A program made the translations under genes and the position numbers. Positions 53,455-62,390 of a stretch of DNA of 64,000 nucleotides are shown one piece after another. The notes beneath the pieces are model-generated. The model saw only the letters and a program-made list of their open reading frames with translations, had not been told where the DNA came from and searched no databases. The first letter of the stretch is position 1. Each line of letters begins with the position of its first letter. Source of the stretch: DATENM01 sp045807725 (GTDB taxonomy: Bacteria; Acidobacteriota; Blastocatellia; UBA7656); contig JBJMGV010000030.1 of NCBI GenBank assembly GCA_045807725.1, forward strand, positions 1-64,000. The letters run 5' to 3'.

Positions 53455-55242
53455 ATGACCAGACCAGCAGAGATGCGTAAGGTGCTTCGCGGCGGCAGCT
53501 TCATCCTTGAAGACCACCGCCCGGAAGATATTTTCACCCCCGAAGACCTCAGCGACGAGTTGCGCATGATCGGCCAGACGGCGGCGGAGTTTGCCGAGAA
53601 GGAAGTCCTGCCGCTCGACGCCGAGATCGAATCGAAATCGTATGAAGTCCACCGCTCGCTGCTGCAAAAGGCCGGCGAGCTTGGGCTGCTCTCTATCGAC
53701 ATCCCCGAACAGTATGGCGGCGCGGGCCTCGACCTGCTCGCTTCACTGGTCGCGTCGGAGAACCTTTCAGGCCAGGCGTCGTTCAGCGGCTCGCTCGGCG
53801 CGCACACGACCATCGGCACGTTGCCCATCGTCTACTTCGGCAACGACGCGCAGAAGAGCAAGTACCTGCCGAAGCTCGCCACCGGCGAATGGGTCGGCGC
53901 GTACGCGCTGACCGAATCCGGCTCAGGTTCTGACGCGCTCGCGGCGAAGACGACGGCGCGGCTTTCTGAAGACGGCAAGCATTATCTACTCAACGGCCAG
54001 AAGATGTGGATCACCAACGCAGGCTTCGCCGATGTGTTCGTGGTCTTCGCCAAAGTGGACGGTGATAAGTTCACCGCCTTCATCGTCGAGCGCACCTTTC
54101 CCGGCGTCTCGATTGCGCCCGAAGAGCACAAGATGGGCTTGAACGGTTCTTCGACTTGTGCGGTGAACCTCGAAGACGCGCAAGTGCCGGTCGAGAACGT
54201 GCTCGGCGAAATCGGCAAAGGCCATCAGATCGCCTTCAACATTTTGAACATTGGCCGCCTTAAGCTCGGCATCAGCTCGATAGCCGGCGTCAAGCGCTTG
54301 ACCGGCATCGCCACTGAATACGCTAAGCAGCGCCATCAATTCGGCGTGCCTATCGCCTCGTTCGGCCTCATCAAGCATAAGCTGGCAGAGATGGCCATTC
54401 GCGGTTACGTCGCCGAGTGCACCATCTATCGCACGGTCGGCATGATCGAAGAAGCGATGGCGTCGGTAGACCGCAACATCCCGAAAGAAGCGTTGAAGGC
54501 TATCGAAGATTATGCCATCGAGTGCTCGGCCATTAAGGTGATCGGCAGCGAATACCTGGCGTATGCCACCGATGAAGCCGTGCAGGTGTTTGGTGGTAAC
54601 GGTTACAGTAGCGATTATCCCGTCGAACGCGCTTATCGTGATGCTCGCATCGCGCGCATCTATGAAGGCACGAACGAGATTAACCGCCTCATTATCGCCG
54701 GCCAGTTGCTGCGCCGCGCCGCCAAAGGCGAGAACGCGCTCTTCGCCGCCGCTAAGAAGTTGCAGGAAGAGATGCTGACGCCGTCAATGCCTGAAGAGTT
54801 GGCAGAGACGACGTTTGCGGCAGAGCGTCAGGCGCTCGATAACTGCAAGAAAGCCATCGTCGCCGTGCTCGGCTCGGTCGCCTTGAAGTACCGCGACAAA
54901 GCGACCGAACAGCAGGAAGTGCTCGCCGCCGCAAGCGATATGATTATGGATGTGTACGCGATGGAGAGCGCCATTATGCGTACGGAAAAGGCGGTTGGCT
55001 TGAAGGGCGAAGCGAGCTGCACGTTGCAGATTGACGCCACACGCGTCTTCGCCAGTGATGCCATACAGCGCGTCGAGCAGCGCGCCAAGACCGCTATCGC
55101 CGCGATGAGCGAAGGCGATGACCTGCGAATGATGATGGGCGTGTTGCGCCGCTACATGAAATACGTGCCGGTCAATACGGTTGCCGCGCGTCGCCGCATC
55201 GCCGACGCCGTCATCGAAGCCGGACGGTACAACCTGTCGTAA
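53455..55242 (+). CDS. Acyl-CoA dehydrogenase
   Basis: FAD-dependent first step of fatty-acid beta-oxidation. The 595-aa protein is longer than the usual 380 aa because of a C-terminal extension (from about residue 420) of helices rich in Ala and Lys. It has ALTESGSGSDALAAKTTARL, MWITNAGFADVFVVFAKVDG, KRLTGIATEYAKQRHQFGVP and YEGTNEINRLIIAGQLLRRA. Ribosome binding site AAGGAG before ATG 53455. It completes the beta-oxidation block; electron-transfer flavoprotein genes are not in this window. Confidence 0.93.
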   Translation: MTRPAEMRKVLRGGSFILEDHRPEDIFTPEDLSDELRMIGQTAAEFAEKEVLPLDAEIESKSYEVHRSLLQKAGELGLLSIDIPEQYGGAGLDLLASLVASENLSGQASFSGSLGAHTTIGTLPIVYFGNDAQKSKYLPKLATGEWVGAYALTESGSGSDALAAKTTARLSEDGKHYLLNGQKMWITNAGFADVFVVFAKVDGDKFTAFIVERTFPGVSIAPEEHKMGLNGSSTCAVNLEDAQVPVENVLGEIGKGHQIAFNILNIGRLKLGISSIAGVKRLTGIATEYAKQRHQFGVPIASFGLIKHKLAEMAIRGYVAECTIYRTVGMIEEAMASVDRNIPKEALKAIEDYAIECSAIKVIGSEYLAYATDEAVQVFGGNGYSSDYPVERAYRDARIARIYEGTNEINRLIIAGQLLRRAAKGENALFAAAKKLQEEMLTPSMPEELAETTFAAERQALDNCKKAIVAVLGSVALKYRDKATEQQEVLAAASDMIMDVYAMESAIMRTEKAVGLKGEASCTLQIDATRVFASDAIQRVEQRAKTAIAAMSEGDDLRMMMGVLRRYMKYVPVNTVAARRRIADAVIEAGRYNLS

Positions 55243-55311
55243 GAGGAGAACAACAGGAGGCAGTGGTCAGTGGCCAGTGGTCAGTGGTCAGTTGATAGGT
55301 GATAGTTCCCC

Positions 55312-55560
55312 AAGCTCCGCCAGGAGCGCAATGTTTATAGATATGGCTGAAGGATGGGACGAAGCTCCGTTAGGAGCGCGATGTTTATAGTTATGCGGGC
55401 GGTTTAATCTGCAAGCTCCGTTAGGAGCGCAATGTTTATAGAAATGGCTGAAGGATGTGACGAAGCCCCGTAGGGGCGCAATGTTGACATCACGCTCCTG
55501 ACGGAGCTTATATCGTTATTAGCATCGGTAACTATAAATATCGCGCTCCTGACGGAGCTT
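55312..55560. repeat. REP-like array (AAGCTCCGTTAGGAGCG family)
   Basis: At least four direct copies of a unit with AAGCTCCGTTAGGAGCGCAA followed by TGTTTATAGA, and two inverted copies on the right side (CGCTCCTGACGGAGCTT). Each unit is a palindrome of about 17 bp. Just before it, 55261-55294, is a short tandem CAGTGGTCAGTGG-type repeat. Non-coding. Confidence 0.75.
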
Positions 55561-55601
55561 AGACCTAAGCGACCGACTGCCTCCTGCCTCCTGATTCTGC
55601 T

Positions 55602-56546
55602 ATGAAGGTACACCGCATCATCGTTCCCACGCCGTTCTACGTCGGGCCGGTGAACGTTTATCTCGTCGAAGAAGATCCGCTGACCTTGATCGACGCGGGG
55701 CCGCGCGACGAGGCGTCGCTTGCGGCGTTGCGTACGGGGCTGCGTGATCTCGGCTACCAATTCTCCGACATTCGGCGAATCGTTATCTCGCACGCTCACG
55801 CCGATCATTACGGGCTGGCGCAGTTGGTGCAGGAAGAGTCCGGTGCGACGGTGATGATTCACGAGTGGGACGCGCCGGCGGTGGCGCAGAACACGGACTA
55901 TGCGGCGTATCGAGAATTGCTGGCGGTCGCAGGTGTGCCGCGCGAAATGATCGAGCGTATGGAAGCGGGCTATGAGAAGTTCAAGGGATTTGCGTACCCG
56001 CTCAGCGAAGTTGAGACGTTGAAGGATGAAGATGAAATCCTGTTCGAGAAAGAGAGCTTGACGGTTGTGCACACGCCCGGCCACACGCCCGGCTCGATCT
56101 GCCTGATGCGCACCAGCAACCGCTTGGTCTTTTCGTCCGACACCGTGCTCAAGAACATCACGCCGAATCCCGTGCTCAGTCCCGATCCGATTGATGAGAA
56201 GCGACGCTTCCAGTCGCTCGGCGAGTACCTGGTTTCGCTGGCTCGCTTGCGTGGACTCGCGCCGACCGTGCTGAAGGGCGGGCACGGCGACGACGTGAGC
56301 GATTACGACGAGCACTTCCACCGCCTCTATCGCTTCACGCACGAACGCCAGGCGAAGCTGTTGAGTATCGTCGGCAAACACGGCACGGCGGCGTGGGATG
56401 CGTCGCTCCGGCTGTTCCCGAATGCCGGCGGCTATCATCGCTTCCTCGCATTGTCTGAAACGGTCGCGCATCTCGATTACGCCGTCGCTGAGAACCGGCT
56501 TGCCTTAACGCGCAAGGATGGCTTGGACATTTACAGCCACCTGTGA
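55602..56546 (+). CDS. Metallo-beta-lactamase-fold hydrolase
   Basis: A 314-aa MBL-fold protein with the zinc-binding HxHxDH motif (ISHAHADHYGLAQLV), then VHTPGHTPGSICLM and SSDTVLKN. The C-terminal domain (LSLSETVAHLDYAV-like) resembles a winged helix seen in glyoxalase-like MBL hydrolases and lactonases. Substrate unknown. The next gene, a CoA ligase, is preceded by its own promoter. Confidence 0.83.
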   Translation: MKVHRIIVPTPFYVGPVNVYLVEEDPLTLIDAGPRDEASLAALRTGLRDLGYQFSDIRRIVISHAHADHYGLAQLVQEESGATVMIHEWDAPAVAQNTDYAAYRELLAVAGVPREMIERMEAGYEKFKGFAYPLSEVETLKDEDEILFEKESLTVVHTPGHTPGSICLMRTSNRLVFSSDTVLKNITPNPVLSPDPIDEKRRFQSLGEYLVSLARLRGLAPTVLKGGHGDDVSDYDEHFHRLYRFTHERQAKLLSIVGKHGTAAWDASLRLFPNAGGYHRFLALSETVAHLDYAVAENRLALTRKDGLDIYSHL

Positions 56547-56570
56547 ACAGCGACGCGAGATAACCCTCGG

Positions 56571-56600
56571 TTGGTGAGTAACCCGCGCATCGCATATAAT
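56571..56600 (+). promoter_or_regulatory. Promoter of benzoate-CoA-ligase-like gene (possibly leaderless)
   Basis: TTGGTG (56571-56576) and TATAAT (56595-56600) with 18-bp spacer. The ATG at 56610 is only about 3 bases after the predicted transcription start. Confidence 0.65.
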
Positions 56601-56609
56601 CGCGGCGCT

Positions 56610-58163
56610 ATGAGCGATGCAGCCACCTTTAACCTCTGCGACTATTTCCTCGGCCCTGCGCGCCTTTCACTCATCGGCAATGACCCGGCCATCATCTATC
56701 GCAGCGAGACGTTGACGTATGCGAACCTGCGCCGTCTGGTGGATGAGTGGGCCGCGCGGCTCTTGCAAAGAGAAATCGGCGAAGGCGACCGCGTGGCGCT
56801 GTTGCTTTACGATTCGCCGCTTTTTATCGCGGCCTTTCTCGCCTGTGCGCGCATCGGCGCAATCTCGGTTCCGATCAACACCGCTCTTACGGCTGAAGAC
56901 GTTCAGTTCATCATCAATGACAGCGGCGCTCGCATGGTCATCTGTGAAGTCGAATTGCAGGTGAAGCTGGCGTCGCTCGAATCCGCCGCACCCGCCTCGA
57001 CGGCCATCATTTCAGTGGATGCGCGAAGCTGGGCATTCGATGAGAATCGAGCCGGCAATAGCTCAGAGGTCGCTGCCAAGACATCAGGTGAGACGCCGGC
57101 CTTTATGCTCTACACATCGGGCAGCACGGGAACGCCCAAGGGCGCGCTGCATCGTCACGCTGCGCCGCACGACACGGCGCAGACGTTCGGCGCAAACGTC
57201 TTGCGCCTGACCGCAGCGGATCGTGTCTATTCGTCCTCACGTTTGTTCTTCGCCTATGGGCTTGGCAACAGCCTGACCTTTCCGTTAGCGGCAGGCGCGA
57301 CAGTTATTCTCGATGCCGAACGACCTACGCCGGAACGCATCGCTCAACTCTTCAGCGAAGCCGCGCCAACGGTCTTCTTTGGCGTGCCGGCAATCTATCG
57401 CGCGCTGCTTGATTTTGATAAGAGCAGCGCGCTTGATACATCGTCGCTGCGGCTGTGCGTGTCGGCGGGCGAAGCGCTGCCGGCGCGCATCTTCGAGGAC
57501 TGGCGCGCGCGGTTTGGCCTCGACATTCTCGATGGCATAGGTTCGACGGAGATGCTTCACATCTTCATCTCGAATCGTATGGGCGAGACGCGCGCGGGGT
57601 CGAGCGGGCGCGTCGTTGATGGCTACGCCGCGCGCTTGCTCGATGACGCCGGGTGTGAGGCCGCAGAAGATGTGCCGGGTAATCTGTGGGTGAAAGGGGC
57701 GAGCGCATTCGTCAGCTATTGGGATCGCGCAGAGCTGACGGCGGCGACGATTCAAGACGGATGGGTGCGAACCGGCGATGTTTATCGGCGCGACGCCGAA
57801 GGCTTCTTTTATCACATCGGGCGCTCGGACGACTGTTTCAAAGTCAGCGGGCTTTGGGTGTCGCCTGTCGAAGTTGAAAGCGTCCTCGTTGCTCACCCGG
57901 CGGTCGTCGAGGCAGCAGTCGTTGCGGCGACCGGCGCGGACGGATTGGCAACGGCGCGGGCGTTTGTGGTCATCCGAACAGAAGGAGACGCCGACAAACT
58001 CAGAACTGAACTCGAAGCCTTCACGCGCGCGCGGCTGCCGCGCTACAAAGCGCCGTCGCAAATCATCTTCGTCGAGTCGCTGCCGCGCACAGCGACGGGC
58101 AAGGTGCAGCGTTTCAAGCTTCGGCAGCACGGCGTCAACTCATCAACGGAGGAACAGGCATGA
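56610..58163 (+). CDS. Benzoate-CoA ligase-family AMP-forming ligase
   Basis: The 517-aa adenylating enzyme has the P-loop FMLYTSGSTGTPKGALHRH, LDGIGSTEMLHIFISNRMG, SCFKVSGLWVSPVEVE-like motifs and the C-terminal LPRTATGKVQRFKL. The layout fits benzoate-CoA ligase and related aryl/acyl-CoA ligases, activating an aromatic or short acid with ATP. The start at 56610 is taken because a promoter with TATAAT lies directly upstream; the frame is open to 56571. Its stop overlaps the next start by 4 bases. Confidence 0.85.
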   Translation: MSDAATFNLCDYFLGPARLSLIGNDPAIIYRSETLTYANLRRLVDEWAARLLQREIGEGDRVALLLYDSPLFIAAFLACARIGAISVPINTALTAEDVQFIINDSGARMVICEVELQVKLASLESAAPASTAIISVDARSWAFDENRAGNSSEVAAKTSGETPAFMLYTSGSTGTPKGALHRHAAPHDTAQTFGANVLRLTAADRVYSSSRLFFAYGLGNSLTFPLAAGATVILDAERPTPERIAQLFSEAAPTVFFGVPAIYRALLDFDKSSALDTSSLRLCVSAGEALPARIFEDWRARFGLDILDGIGSTEMLHIFISNRMGETRAGSSGRVVDGYAARLLDDAGCEAAEDVPGNLWVKGASAFVSYWDRAELTAATIQDGWVRTGDVYRRDAEGFFYHIGRSDDCFKVSGLWVSPVEVESVLVAHPAVVEAAVVAATGADGLATARAFVVIRTEGDADKLRTELEAFTRARLPRYKAPSQIIFVESLPRTATGKVQRFKLRQHGVNSSTEEQA

Positions 58164-59134
58164 GCTATCGCCGAGCAACGGCAATCACAATCGGGTTGGG
58201 AATTATGATGGCGGCTTTGCAGGCCGCCGCCTTTGCGCAGCAGGGATGGTCGCGGCTGACCACCATTCAACAGGATAACCAGCCGGCGGTGATTAACGCG
58301 GTCACTTACGATGGCGATGACATCTGGGTGGTGGGCGCGAAGGGCTTGATCGCGCGCTCGTCGGATGAAGGCCGCACGTTCAACGCGGTCGCTTCGTCTG
58401 TAGATGTCGGCTTGAATGACGTGGCTGTGCGTGGCGAGCGCATTGCGATTGTCGGCGATCAGGGAACGATCTTGCGCAGCACCGATGGCGGGCGCAGCTT
58501 CATCCGCAGCAACTATTCGCTGCGCTACCGCGAAGGGCAGGGCGAAGGCGGCATCGTTGATCTCTACTCGGTGCAGTTCGCCGATAAGGATACGGGCTAC
58601 ATCGTTGGCGACCGTGGGCTTATCCTCGCCACTGAAAACGGCGGCGCGAGCTGGCGCGAGCAATACAGCGGCACGGACGTGCAGTTGTTCCATCTCAGTA
58701 TGCGCGACAAGCGCGGCTGGATTGTCGGCACGGGCGGTAAGATACTTCACACAACTGATGGCGGGCGCAACTGGTATCCGCAACGCTCCGGCGTGCAGGA
58801 AGACTTGAATCGCGTCTACTTCGTTGACGACCGCGTTGGCTTGATCAGCGGCGACAAAGGCGTGCTGTTGCGCTCGGATAATGGCGGCGCGACCTGGGAG
58901 CGTGTTCGACTGAGTGTTGCCGAGCCGTTGTTCGGCATGAGCTTTGTCGATAAGAAGACGGGCTGGGTGGTTGGCTACGCCGGGCGCATCGTCCGCACCT
59001 ATGATGGCGGGCGCAACTGGGTCGAACAGGACAGCTCGACGACGGCGGATCTATTCTCGGTCTCGTTCTACAAGAATCGCGGCTTTGCGATTGGGCGCGA
59101 TGGCCTGGTGCTGCGTTATTACGATAAGCGATGA
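58160..59134 (+). CDS. Secreted Ycf48-like beta-propeller protein
   Basis: The 324-aa protein has an N-terminal signal peptide (MSYRRATAITIGLGIMMAAL...AFAQQ). About seven repeats of the BNR/Ycf48 type follow, including VGAKGLIARSSDEGRTFNAV, VGDQGTILRSTDGGRSFIRS and VGTGGKILHTTDGGRNWYPQ. Such beta-propellers act in protein-protein binding or assembly; the function here is unknown. It overlaps the CoA ligase gene by 4 bases, so both should be translated from one mRNA. Confidence 0.87.
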   Translation: MSYRRATAITIGLGIMMAALQAAAFAQQGWSRLTTIQQDNQPAVINAVTYDGDDIWVVGAKGLIARSSDEGRTFNAVASSVDVGLNDVAVRGERIAIVGDQGTILRSTDGGRSFIRSNYSLRYREGQGEGGIVDLYSVQFADKDTGYIVGDRGLILATENGGASWREQYSGTDVQLFHLSMRDKRGWIVGTGGKILHTTDGGRNWYPQRSGVQEDLNRVYFVDDRVGLISGDKGVLLRSDNGGATWERVRLSVAEPLFGMSFVDKKTGWVVGYAGRIVRTYDGGRNWVEQDSSTTADLFSVSFYKNRGFAIGRDGLVLRYYDKR

Positions 59135-59194
59135 TCCCGACTGCGCTGAAGGCGGGGCCGAGTGATTTAAAAACACGGCAGCATAACCATAGAG

Positions 59195-59241
59195 ACAAAG
59201 AGGCACAGAGGATGATCGAAATCTTCTCTGTGTCTCTTTGT
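59195..59241. terminator. Bidirectional terminator-like inverted repeat
   Basis: ACAAAGAGGCACAGAGG and its near complement (59223-59241) form an imperfect stem between the convergent propeller and galU-like genes. The right arm is T-rich on the plus strand and the left arm A-rich, so it could terminate in both directions. Confidence 0.55.
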
Positions 59242-59257
59242 TTATGTAGCAGTCTCT

Positions 59258-60115
59258 TTATTTGTTGAGCAATTCGCGGATGGTCGGCTCGATGGCGGCG
59301 CGCATTTCAGCATCCGACATCGCGTACTTCAGCACGGTCTTCAAATAATTCACCGGGTCGCCGATGGTCAGCCACTCACCGTCTTCGACGATTTGCGCGA
59401 CGACGCGCCCGCCGCGATGAATGTACTCACGCACCGAATCGGTCAGCCACAGCTCGTTTGATTTGCCGAGCGGAATCTCGCTGAGAATTTGAATGATGTC
59501 GGTCGAAAGCAGAAAACGTCCGAACATCGCCAGATTGGTTTTCGCTTCGTCGCGCGGCGGCTTCTCGATCACATCTTTCATCTCGTTAATCGAGCTGCCT
59601 TCCTTGAACTCGACGATGCCATAACGCACAACATCTTCCCACGGCACGGGCTGGACGCCAGCCACCAGCGCGCCCGTGCGGTTGTGCGTGTCGATCAACT
59701 GGCGCGCGAAAGCGACGCTGGTCTTCAGAATGTCGTCGCCGTACGAATAGATGAAGCCTTCGCCTTGCGGAATATGCTTGCGCGCCACAAGCAGCGGCGT
59801 GCCGTTGCCATACGGGCCTTGCTGCGGCTCGAAGATTATTTCGATGCCCGCAAGTTTATCAACGAATGCATCGAGCGCCTTGTACTTGCCGCGCGCCGGC
59901 ACGTGCGACAAGTCGTATTGCCGATGAAGCGGATCGGGGTTCGCTCCGGTGATGATGATGATCTTCTTGATGCCCGAATCGATATACTCTTCGATGATGA
60001 GGTGCAGGGCCGGTTTGTTGATGACGGGCAGCAATTCTTTGGGATAGCCTAACGTGACCGGCAGCATCCGCGTGCCTGAGCCTGCCGCTGCAATCACGCC
60101 GGTTTCAACTTTCAT
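59258..60115 (-). CDS. galU: UTP-glucose-1-phosphate uridylyltransferase
   Basis: The 285-aa protein (ATG at 60115, MKVETGVIAAAGSGTRMLPV) has the nucleotidyltransferase signature AGSGTRMLPVTLGYPKELLP, ILTG-like IIIITGANPDPL, FIYSYGDDILKTS and SNELWLTDSVREYI. It would make UDP-glucose for cell-surface and storage polysaccharides. The upstream frame extension to 60154 is not needed. It is slightly divergent from E. coli GalU but the motifs match. Confidence 0.86.
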   Translation of the reverse strand: MKVETGVIAAAGSGTRMLPVTLGYPKELLPVINKPALHLIIEEYIDSGIKKIIIITGANPDPLHRQYDLSHVPARGKYKALDAFVDKLAGIEIIFEPQQGPYGNGTPLLVARKHIPQGEGFIYSYGDDILKTSVAFARQLIDTHNRTGALVAGVQPVPWEDVVRYGIVEFKEGSSINEMKDVIEKPPRDEAKTNLAMFGRFLLSTDIIQILSEIPLGKSNELWLTDSVREYIHRGGRVVAQIVEDGEWLTIGDPVNYLKTVLKYAMSDAEMRAAIEPTIRELLNK

Positions 60116-60195
60116 CGCTTTGCTCTCCTGATGATGCTCGCGCCACACCAGCAAAGTAGCATGCCGGCTCGCGCCCGCTCAAGCAACGTCGTTCG

Positions 60196-60654
60196 TTACA
60201 GCCGCGTCGAGCGCCGCGCCGTCTTCATCATCAGGAAGGCGTCGAGCGTGCCGTTGTAATACCCTTCGAGTCGCTCGTAGATGAAGTAGCCGTGCCGCTC
60301 ATAGAAGCCGCGCGCGCCGGTGTCGTCAACCGCTGTCTCCAGGTAGATGGCCTCCGCGCCTTTCGCCCACAGCCAGCCTTCGATCTCTTCGAGCAAACGG
60401 CTGCCGATGTGCTGGCGCTGGCGATGCGGCACGACATCAATCGTGATGATGTGACCTAGCTTACGCGGTTCGGTGCAGGCCATAACAAAGCCGACAACCT
60501 CGCCCGCGTCTTCGGCGACCAGCGTTCGGCAGCGACGCGAGCGCAAGTAGTATTGAAGCTCAAGGTGGGAATAGGCGATCTCTTCACTGAAGGCGGCGTG
60601 GTCAATCTCGTAGAGCTTGTCGAAATCGCTGCGCTGGTAATCTCGTATGATCAA
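60196..60654 (-). CDS. GNAT-family N-acetyltransferase
   Basis: The 152-aa protein has the acetyl-CoA-binding pattern VVPHRQRQHIGSRLLEEIEGW, ITIDVV strand and the C-terminal YERHGYFIYERLEGYYNGTL. This resembles RimI-type ribosomal-protein alanine acetyltransferases, but the substrate is not certain. It lies 24 bp after pdxT, on the same strand. Confidence 0.87.
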   Translation of the reverse strand: MIIRDYQRSDFDKLYEIDHAAFSEEIAYSHLELQYYLRSRRCRTLVAEDAGEVVGFVMACTEPRKLGHIITIDVVPHRQRQHIGSRLLEEIEGWLWAKGAEAIYLETAVDDTGARGFYERHGYFIYERLEGYYNGTLDAFLMMKTARRSTRL

Positions 60655-60678
60655 CGTCTCTCATCTCGTGGCTGGCAT

Positions 60679-61245
60679 TTACGCTTTGGCTATCTCGACC
60701 AGCAGGCGATGCGCGCGTTCATCATCCGTCAACTCAGGGTGAAAGGTTGCCGCGACGAGCTTGCCTTGCCGAACCATCACTGGCTCACCGTCAAGAGTCG
60801 CAATCGTCATCACGCGCTCGCCCGTGCGCGTGATCTTCGGCGCGCGGATAAAGACGGCTTCAAGCGGCCCGCCCGCGAGCGTGGTGTCAACGGCGCTGAT
60901 GAAGCTATCGACCTGCCGGCCATAGGCATTGCGGGCGACATCGATATCAATTAAATCAAGCGACGGCTGCGGCGGGTTGCTCACTCGTCGCGCAACGAGG
61001 ATTGCGCCGGCGCAGGTGGCCAGTATCGGCTTCTGCGATTCGGCGAAGCGTTGAATCGCGCCGCCGAGCTGTTCTGCCTCAATGAACTTGAGCATCGTCG
61101 TGCTCTCGCCGCCCGGAATGATTATTCCATCAAGGCCGTCAAGCTCGCTCGCGCGTCGCACCTCGACCGGCTCGACGCCGACGCGCCGCAGCATACGCGC
61201 GTGCGCCGCAAAATCACCCTGCACTGCGAGAACACCAATCTTCAT
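60679..61245 (-). CDS. pdxT: Pyridoxal 5'-phosphate synthase glutaminase subunit PdxT
   Basis: Supplies ammonia from glutamine to PdxS for vitamin B6 (PLP) synthesis. The 188-aa class I amidotransferase has IPGGESTTMLKFI, the nucleophile Cys in ATCAGAILVARRV, and the His/Glu pair in ATFHPELTDDERAH. It is 114 bp downstream of pdxS on the same strand, separated by an inverted repeat. Confidence 0.95.
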   Translation of the reverse strand: MKIGVLAVQGDFAAHARMLRRVGVEPVEVRRASELDGLDGIIIPGGESTTMLKFIEAEQLGGAIQRFAESQKPILATCAGAILVARRVSNPPQPSLDLIDIDVARNAYGRQVDSFISAVDTTLAGGPLEAVFIRAPKITRTGERVMTIATLDGEPVMVRQGKLVAATFHPELTDDERAHRLLVEIAKA

Positions 61246-61270
61246 AACTAATGAATGATGAATGATGAAT

Positions 61271-61354
61271 GATGAGTAATGAGTGATGAGTGAGAAGATA
61301 TTGCATCGCCGGGCGACACGCGGCTATTTACTCATCACTCATCACTCATCACTC
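61271..61354. repeat. GATGAGTGATGAG inverted repeat between pdxS and pdxT
   Basis: GATGAGTAATGAGTGATGAG (left) and ACTCATCACTCATCACTC (right) form a long imperfect stem in the space between the two genes. It may lower or fine-tune pdxT expression. Confidence 0.65.
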
Positions 61355-61359
61355 TCTTT

Positions 61360-62241
61360 CTACCAGCCGCGCGTTTGAAGCAGTTCGCTCTCGGCAAGCT
61401 TCGACACATCGAGGCCGCGCATCGCTTCGCCGAGTTCTTCGCTGGCTTCGAGCACCGCTTTTGGATCGTTGAAGTGAACCGTCGCTTTGACAATCGCGCG
61501 AGCGCGAACCGCCGGGTCGGAGGATTTGAAGATGCCCGACCCGACGAAGACCGTCTCAGCGCCGAGCTGCATACAGAGCGCTGCATCCGCCGGCGTCGCC
61601 ACGCCGCCCGCCGCGAAGTTCGGAACCGGCAGCCTGCCGTCGCGCGCTACCATCCGCACGATCTCGTAAGGCGCGCCGAGCTGCTTAGCCTCTGTCATCA
61701 ACTCTTCTTCGCCGAGCACCGTCAGCCGCTTGATCTGTGACGTGATGGAACGAAGATGACGCACGGCTTCAACGATGTTGCCGGAACCGGCTTCGCCCTT
61801 GGTGCGAATCATCGCCGCGCCTTCGCCGATGCGGCGCAACGCTTCGCCGAGGTTACGCGCGCCGCAGACAAACGGCACTTTGAAACGCTGCTTGTCGATG
61901 TGATGCTCTTCGTCGGCGGGCGTCAGCACTTCGCTCTCATCAATGAAATCGACGCCGAGCGCGTCGAGCACCTGCGCCTCGACGAAATGGCCGATGCGGA
62001 CTTTGGCCATCACCGGGATGCTGACGGTAGCCATAATCTCGCGGATCTTCTTCGGCGAAACCATACGCGCGACGCCGCCTTCGGCGCGTATGTCAGCCGG
62101 CACGCGCTCAAGCGCCATCACGGCAACCGCGCCGGCCTCCTGCGCGATGCGCGCCTGCTCAGCATTCGTCACATCCATAATGACACCGCCCTTCAACATC
62201 TCTGCCAGGCCGGTCTTCAAGCGAATCAGGTTATCACTCAT
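61360..62241 (-). CDS. pdxS: Pyridoxal 5'-phosphate synthase subunit PdxS
   Basis: Forms PLP from ribose 5-phosphate, glyceraldehyde 3-phosphate and ammonia (from PdxT). The 293-aa TIM barrel has LKTGLAEMLKGGVIMDVTNA, MALERVPADIRAEGGVARM, MAKVRIGHFVEAQVL, IDESEVLTPADEEHHIDK and PVPNFAAGGVATPADAALCM. Almost textbook conservation. The end is LLQTRGW. Confidence 0.98.
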   Translation of the reverse strand: MSDNLIRLKTGLAEMLKGGVIMDVTNAEQARIAQEAGAVAVMALERVPADIRAEGGVARMVSPKKIREIMATVSIPVMAKVRIGHFVEAQVLDALGVDFIDESEVLTPADEEHHIDKQRFKVPFVCGARNLGEALRRIGEGAAMIRTKGEAGSGNIVEAVRHLRSITSQIKRLTVLGEEELMTEAKQLGAPYEIVRMVARDGRLPVPNFAAGGVATPADAALCMQLGAETVFVGSGIFKSSDPAVRARAIVKATVHFNDPKAVLEASEELGEAMRGLDVSKLAESELLQTRGW

Positions 62242-62275
62242 GATCTTTCACTCCCTCTTTAATTATAAGAGAAGT

Positions 62276-62369
62276 GAAACCACAGATGAACACGGATGAA
62301 TACGGATAAGAGATTAATTGTGAATCCTTGTCTCTCCATCTGTGTCCATCTGTGCTCATCTGTGGTTTC
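62276..62369. repeat. CACAGATGAACACGG inverted repeat
   Basis: A stem of ACCACAGATGAACACGGAT and its near complement ATCTGTGCTCATCTGTGGT, similar to 40924-41020. It lies between pdxS and the PhzF gene and may act as a terminator. Confidence 0.75.
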
Positions 62370-62390
62370 ATCTCTTCATTGCCGCCGTGG

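Noticed and set aside
55312..55560. CRISPR-like array of 30-bp units
   Set aside because: Spacing is irregular, units occur in both orientations and the spacers themselves contain recurring words.
55404..56471. 355-aa minus-strand ORF across the MBL gene
   Set aside because: The plus frame has the HxHxDH motif and related zinc ligands; the minus frame is rich in Arg and His, as expected for antisense of GC-rich coding DNA.
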